Part shown: piece by piece, positions 9,158-15,000 of the stretch
Position numbering within the stretch: position 1 is the stretch's first letter
Layout of the letters: each line of letters opens with the position of its first letter
NCBI GenBank assembly: GCA_016946835.1
Contig: JACVTC010000017.1
Span: forward strand, 1,435,001-1,450,000
DNA length: 15,000 nt
Source: Neocallimastix lanati (nom. inval.)
Taxonomy: Eukaryota > Neocallimastigomycota > Neocallimastigomycetes > Neocallimastigales > Neocallimastigaceae
Reading direction: 5' to 3'
Notes under the pieces: model-generated
The model's database searches: none
What the model was told of the DNA's origin: nothing
What the model saw: the letters and a program-made list of their open reading frames with translations, nothing else
Position numbers and translations under genes: made by a program

Positions 9158-9240
9158 GTGAAATGACTTAAATCAAATTGCATATATAATAAAAAAATCA
9201 AATTGCATATATAATAAAAAAAAAAAAAAAACATAAGTCA
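9158..9240 (+). repeat. HOM2 3' region: perfect 25-bp tandem duplication between TGACTTA/TAAGTCA
   Basis: 9171-9195 and 9196-9220 are identical 25-mers (AATCAAATTGCATATATAAT plus A5), each carrying an AATAAA-like ATAATAAAAA. They are bracketed by TGACTTA (9164-9170) and its reverse complement TAAGTCA (9234-9240). Being directly after the stop codon, the repeats may act in mRNA 3'-end formation. That role is inferred. Confidence 0.6.
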
Positions 9241-9950
9241 ACCTAATCTATCAACATAATTATAATAATTTTTTCTTTTTTTTTAAAAAGATTTCAAAAG
9301 TAAACTAAAAAAGATATATTTTATTTAGAAAAATATTAAAAAAAAAAAAGTAAAAACAAAAAACCGAATGAAAAATAAAGCAAAAGGAACAAAAATGAAA
9401 TAAAAATTAAATAAGTATAAAAAAAGTTCAAAATAATACAAATAATAAAATTTAAATTAAAAATAAATAAATAAATAAATAAAAATAAACGTAAAATAAA
9501 ATAAAAATTAAAAAAAAAAAAAAAGTTTTTTTTATCATAATTATAAAAAAATTAATATTATAAGAAAATATATTTAAAAATATATATATATATATATAAA
9601 ATATATTAGTGTACCTATGTATATTTATTTCTAAGCTTATTGTTGAGTAAAGCAATAAGGTGGAATGAAGAGAGAGGAAAAATAAAATATAAATAAGAAA
9701 TATTTATATATATTTTATTTTAATTTATACTTTATGTTCATATTATAATATTTATTTTATTTTGCTCAATCTGTACTTTTATTATATTTAATATTCTACT
9801 ATTCATTTTATTTTATTTTATTTTATTTTTTATTTTTATTTATTTTTATTTTTTATTTCAATATAAAAAGATATTTTTTTTTTTAATTTATTTATATTAT
9901 ATAATAAAGATAATAATAATATATGTATTTTTGGGTGAAAAAAAAAAAAA
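9241..9950. other. AT-rich intergenic DNA without a recognisable gene
   Basis: A/T-dominated sequence with TAAA repeats (about 9463-9483), a TA run near 9580-9600 and ATTTT units (about 9805-9860). A short less AT-rich patch at 9608-9680 has no useful open frame. No RNA gene was recognised. Confidence 0.65.
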
Positions 9951-9963
9951 AGGCGATTTATTA

Positions 9964-10101
9964 TTAATAATATCTTTCAATCACTTTCGAGAGAGTCTTT
10001 TTTCCAGATTTCATATTTTGTGAGGGCTTGCTGAATTCCTTACAAATGTCATACCTTTTGAGATTAGTGATTTTTACAGTATGATCATTTTTGTATACCA
10101 T
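9964..10101 (-). other. Short open frame in a GC-richer island; possible gene fragment
   Basis: The island at about 9951-10150 is visibly less AT-rich than its surroundings. On the minus strand one frame is open across nearly all of it. From the ATG at 10101 it encodes 45 residues starting MVYKNDHTVKITNLKRYDIC and rich in Lys, ending at TAA (9966-9964). The frame stays open for about 20 more codons upstream (a hydrophobic stretch, FVSTLTLLTTAGR) with no Met. The family is not recognised. It could be a small gene, a leftover exon of a transposon or pseudogene, or a noncoding RNA. The match between island limits and open frame is the only support. Confidence 0.25.
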
Positions 10102-10149
10102 TCGACCTGCCGTTGTTAAAAGCGTCAAAGTCGAAACAAAGAAGCAAAG

Positions 10150-10490
10150 AAGAAATTCTAATTCTTATATTATATATATAATATTCGAATTAATATTATA
10201 AATTTAAAATAGATTATAATACGCCTCATAGATATCAAATGATACTCAATGTGTATTTCACATAAAATTTTATAAAAATACATAAATATATGTTAGTTTT
10301 ATTTTATTATATTTTATTTTTAAGCAATAAATTATTATTAGAGAAATAATTAATAGTAATAAATTTTAAAATCAAATATAATAAAATAAAATATAATAGT
10401 TACACAGAATATTAAAGAGATGAAAGAGATGAATTACTATGTTTTTATAATATCTTTTTATTTTATATTATATTATGAAGAAAATGAAAA
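10150..10490. other. AT-rich intergenic stretch with nothing recognised
   Basis: A/T-rich DNA without open frames or RNA motifs. A small tandem GAGATGAAAGAGATGA occurs near 10418-10433. Confidence 0.6.
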
Positions 10491-10494
10491 GTTC

Positions 10495-10610
10495 AAGAAG
10501 GTAAAAATTATCAATTCTAATAATACACTTATTTATGTAATATTTATGTAATATAATTCATTATATTAATATTTATTTATATAAAACTTAATATCAAATT
10601 TATAATATTA
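10495..10610. repeat. Diverged direct repeat, left copy
   Basis: It starts AAGAAGGTAAAAATTATCAA, continues through TAATACACTTATTTAT, and ends TAATATCAAATTTATAATAT. The same order of motifs recurs at 10954-11045, with a length difference of about 25 bp in the middle. The two copies bracket the tRNA-like island. Confidence 0.75.
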
Positions 10611-10779
10611 AATAATTAATATATTATTATAATGATTGTTATTTTTGACATGTTGGATAAAAACTATTAATAAAATAGATTTTTTTTTTTTAGTTTTTAA
10701 TGATTTGATTGTCTGTTTGATAAAACACTAGTAATTTCTTTAATATTCTAAATATAATAAATAAAAAATTAATAAATTT

Positions 10780-10935
10780 TGGATAAGAGTGTTGAATTGA
10801 ATCCATGGAGATTTAGCTTGATGATCATGGTAGCTTACCAGTGAATAATAGCTATTAATTTGTTGGTTAAGAGTTTTGTTACATGACCCTCCTCTAGGAT
10901 TCGAATACCAGACTAATTTCAAAACTAGGCTAAAA
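10780..10935 (+). other. tRNA- or SINE-like island (degenerate Pol III boxes)
   Basis: The sequence stands out in complexity. On the plus strand, TAGC (10850-10853) and TTGGTTAAGAG (10863-10873) resemble a split A box. GGATTCGAATACC (10897-10909) resembles the B box GGTTCGAATCC with two extra bases. The distance from GGTTAAG to the B box, about 32 nt, fits a tRNA. A second GGATAAGAG occurs at about 10781-10789. No complete cloverleaf can be drawn: no acceptor, anticodon or T stems pair properly. It is therefore not a functional tRNA and may be a tRNA-derived SINE relic. The minus strand has a 60-codon open frame through the same DNA (10922-10740), which I do not regard as protein evidence on its own. 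Confidence 0.35.
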
Positions 10936-10953
10936 TATACTAAGAAAAATTTT

Positions 10954-11045
10954 AAGAAGGTAAATTATCAATTATAATAATACAATTATTTATATAATCT
11001 AGTACATTATGTAAAACTATTGGCTAATATCAAATTTATAATATA
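10954..11045. repeat. Diverged direct repeat, right copy
   Basis: Partner of 10495-10610: it begins AAGAAGGTAAATTATCAATT, has TAATACAATTATTTAT, and ends TAATATCAAATTTATAATAT. Both copies are in the same orientation. Divergence by several substitutions and indels suggests an old duplication or insertion event. Confidence 0.75.
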
Positions 11046-11263
11046 AACAAATTATGTACTGATTTAATATTTTTTATTATAAGAAATAAAAATTATATCT
11101 TACAATAACAAATATTAAAATATATTAATATAAAAAATTTAAAATTTTATAAATAATAATTAATAAATAATAAATAATAAATAATAAATAATCATTAATA
11201 AAAAATTAATAAATTGCTTTATAACAATTATTTTGATAATCTTCAATAATAATAATAATAATA

Positions 11264-11653
11264 AATAATAATAAATAATAAATAATAAATAATAAATAAT
11301 AAATAATAAATAATAAATAATAAATAATAAATAATAAATAATAAATAATAAATAATAAATAATAAATAATAAATAATTGAATAATAAATAATAAATAATA
11401 AATAATAAATAATAAATAATAAATAATAAATAATAAATAATTAAATAATTAAATAATAAATAATAAATAATAAATAATAAATAATAAATAATAAATAATA
11501 AATAATAAATAATAAATAATAAATAATAAATAATTGAATAATAAATAATAAATAATAAATAATAAATAATAAATAATAGATAATAAATAATAAATAATAA
11601 ATAATAAATAATAGATAATAAATAATAAATAATAAATAATAAATAATAAATAA
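11264..11653. repeat. TAAATAA heptanucleotide tandem array, about 55 units
   Basis: A 7-bp period runs for about 390 bp after a short AAT repeat (about 11245-11263). Interrupting variants include TTGA (11377-11380 and 11534-11537), ATTAAATAATTAAAT (about 11439-11455) and TAGATAA (about 11577 and 11611). The apparent open frame inside (11664-11449, minus) is simply the repeat translated in a stop-free phase. A smaller stretch of the same unit occurs at 11160-11192. Confidence 0.95.
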
Positions 11654-11829
11654 AAAGAAAACAAATATTTTGATTATTTTATTTATTTATATAAATATTT
11701 CATTTTTAAATATTTATTTTAAAATTTTTAAAGTTTTATATTTTTTAATATTTTTTAATATTTTTTTCTTTTTTTTTTTTTTTTAATTATAATAATTTTT
11801 ATATTGAAAAATTTTTTTTTCAAAAAAAA

Positions 11830-11861
<32 letters not shown>

Positions 11862-12158
11862 TTTAATATAAATAAAAACAAAATATTTATTCTACACATT
11901 AGTTTGATAATTAATTTTTTTTTTTTTTTATGCTTTCATATTTTATATTTTGTTCTTCTTTTTAATTTTTAATATTTATGTTTTATATATATTTTAATAT
12001 ATTTATTAAAAAAAAATATATCTATTAAAATATTAAAAACAGTTATACCCCCAATACTGATATTTGATATTTATATATATTAACATACAAGATATTTATA
12101 AAAAAGAATTGTTGAGAAAATACTTTTAAGATATTAACATATATAAAAAAAATATAAT
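11654..12158. other. AT-rich stretch upstream of the SPAG16-like gene
   Basis: A/T-dominated DNA with homopolymers. It presumably includes the upstream region of the next gene, but no specific promoter element can be named. Confidence 0.6.
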
Positions 12159-12280
12159 AAAAAAAAAAAAAAAAAAAAAAAAACAGAGAAAGAGAAAGAG
12201 AAAGAAGAAGATAAAGAGAAAGAAAAAGAAAAAAGAAAAAAGTGAAAGTGAAAGTGAAAGGAAAAGAAAGAAAAAAAAAA
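12159..12280 (+). promoter_or_regulatory. A25 followed by a purine-only GA-rich leader before the SPAG16 ATG
   Basis: A run of about 25 A (12159-12183) is followed by nearly 100 nt that are almost entirely A and G (AGAGAAAGAGAAAGAGAAAG-type, then AGTGAAAGTGAAAGTGAAAG at 12241-12260) up to the ATG at 12281. This is a likely 5' leader or core promoter. Frames open through it on the opposite strand are low-complexity Phe/Leu artefacts. Confidence 0.45.

Positions 12281-15000
<2,720 letters not shown>

Noticed and set aside
9452-9655. 67-codon minus-strand open frame
   Set aside because: Low-complexity Ile/Phe/Tyr translation of TA and TAAA repeats.
10070-10105. GATCATTTTTGTATA on the plus strand resembles the U3 snoRNA box A (GATCATTTCTATA)
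   Set aside because: The conserved AGG before it is absent, and no box C/D, B/C or hinge motifs follow. Similarity judged accidental.
10740-10922. 60-codon minus-strand frame through the tRNA-like island
   Set aside because: The middle has a fairly balanced composition, but there is no family motif and the same DNA is better explained as a repeat. The C-terminal part is AT-repeat translation.
10897-10960. Minus-strand tRNA reading with A box TAGCCTAGTTTT and B box GGTATTCGAATCC
   Set aside because: The boxes start only about 23 nt apart, against about 44 in a tRNA, and no stems pair. Not a tRNA gene.
11449-11664. 71-codon minus-strand frame of repeating Tyr-Leu-Leu-Phe-Ile-Ile
   Set aside because: Direct translation of the 7-bp repeat, which is stop-free in that phase. 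Not a protein gene.
12242-12280. Upstream extension of the SPAG16-like protein starting at 12242
   Set aside because: The first codon there is GTG, and the extension is Lys-rich translation of the purine tract. The ATG at 12281 is preferred.

Overview
The window looks like nuclear DNA of a very AT-rich, intron-rich, flagellate eukaryote. My best reading is an anaerobic gut fungus (Neocallimastigomycota). This is inferred from four things. Intergenic DNA and introns are almost pure A/T, full of homopolymers and AAT or TAAA repeats. There is a fungal-type aspartate-semialdehyde dehydrogenase with strongly biased, yeast-like codons. A Fun30/SMARCAD1-type chromatin remodeller is present. There is also a central-pair axoneme protein (SPAG16/PF20), which only an organism with motile flagella, such as zoospores, would be expected to keep. 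The last point argues against other AT-rich lineages without flagella, such as Dictyostelium.

Layout. (1) 1-3531, minus strand: the 5' part of a FUN30/SMARCAD1 homologue in five exons (3531-1600, 1340-1320, 1176-1033, 713-456, 226-131). They give 817 residues in one frame, and the gene runs off the left edge within an intron. (2) 3532-8074: about 4.5 kb of AT-rich DNA between two divergent genes. It holds simple repeats, some diverged duplications and one inverted pair of GC-containing motifs, but no convincing gene. (3) 8075-9157, plus strand: HOM2, intronless and complete. (4) 9158-12280: about 3.1 kb of AT-rich DNA. It holds two islands of higher complexity: 9951-10150 with a short open frame, and 10780-10935, which resembles a degenerate tRNA or SINE. 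The second lies between diverged direct repeats and is followed by a TAAATAA heptamer array of about 390 bp. (5) 12281-15000, plus strand: the 5' part of a SPAG16/PF20 homologue in six exons giving 281 residues, running off the right edge.

The three genes have no obvious shared pathway: chromatin remodelling, amino-acid synthesis and flagellar motility. Each appears to be an independent transcription unit. All nine 3' splice sites I could place end in TAG, and both split genes hold long simple repeats inside introns. Domain names come from recognising family motifs by eye; no database search was possible. I see no clear previously undescribed system. The most unusual items are a 21-nt micro-exon, an intronic (TAA)n/(TTA)n hairpin, a 3' splice site directly abutting 43 A residues, and the tRNA-like island between direct repeats.
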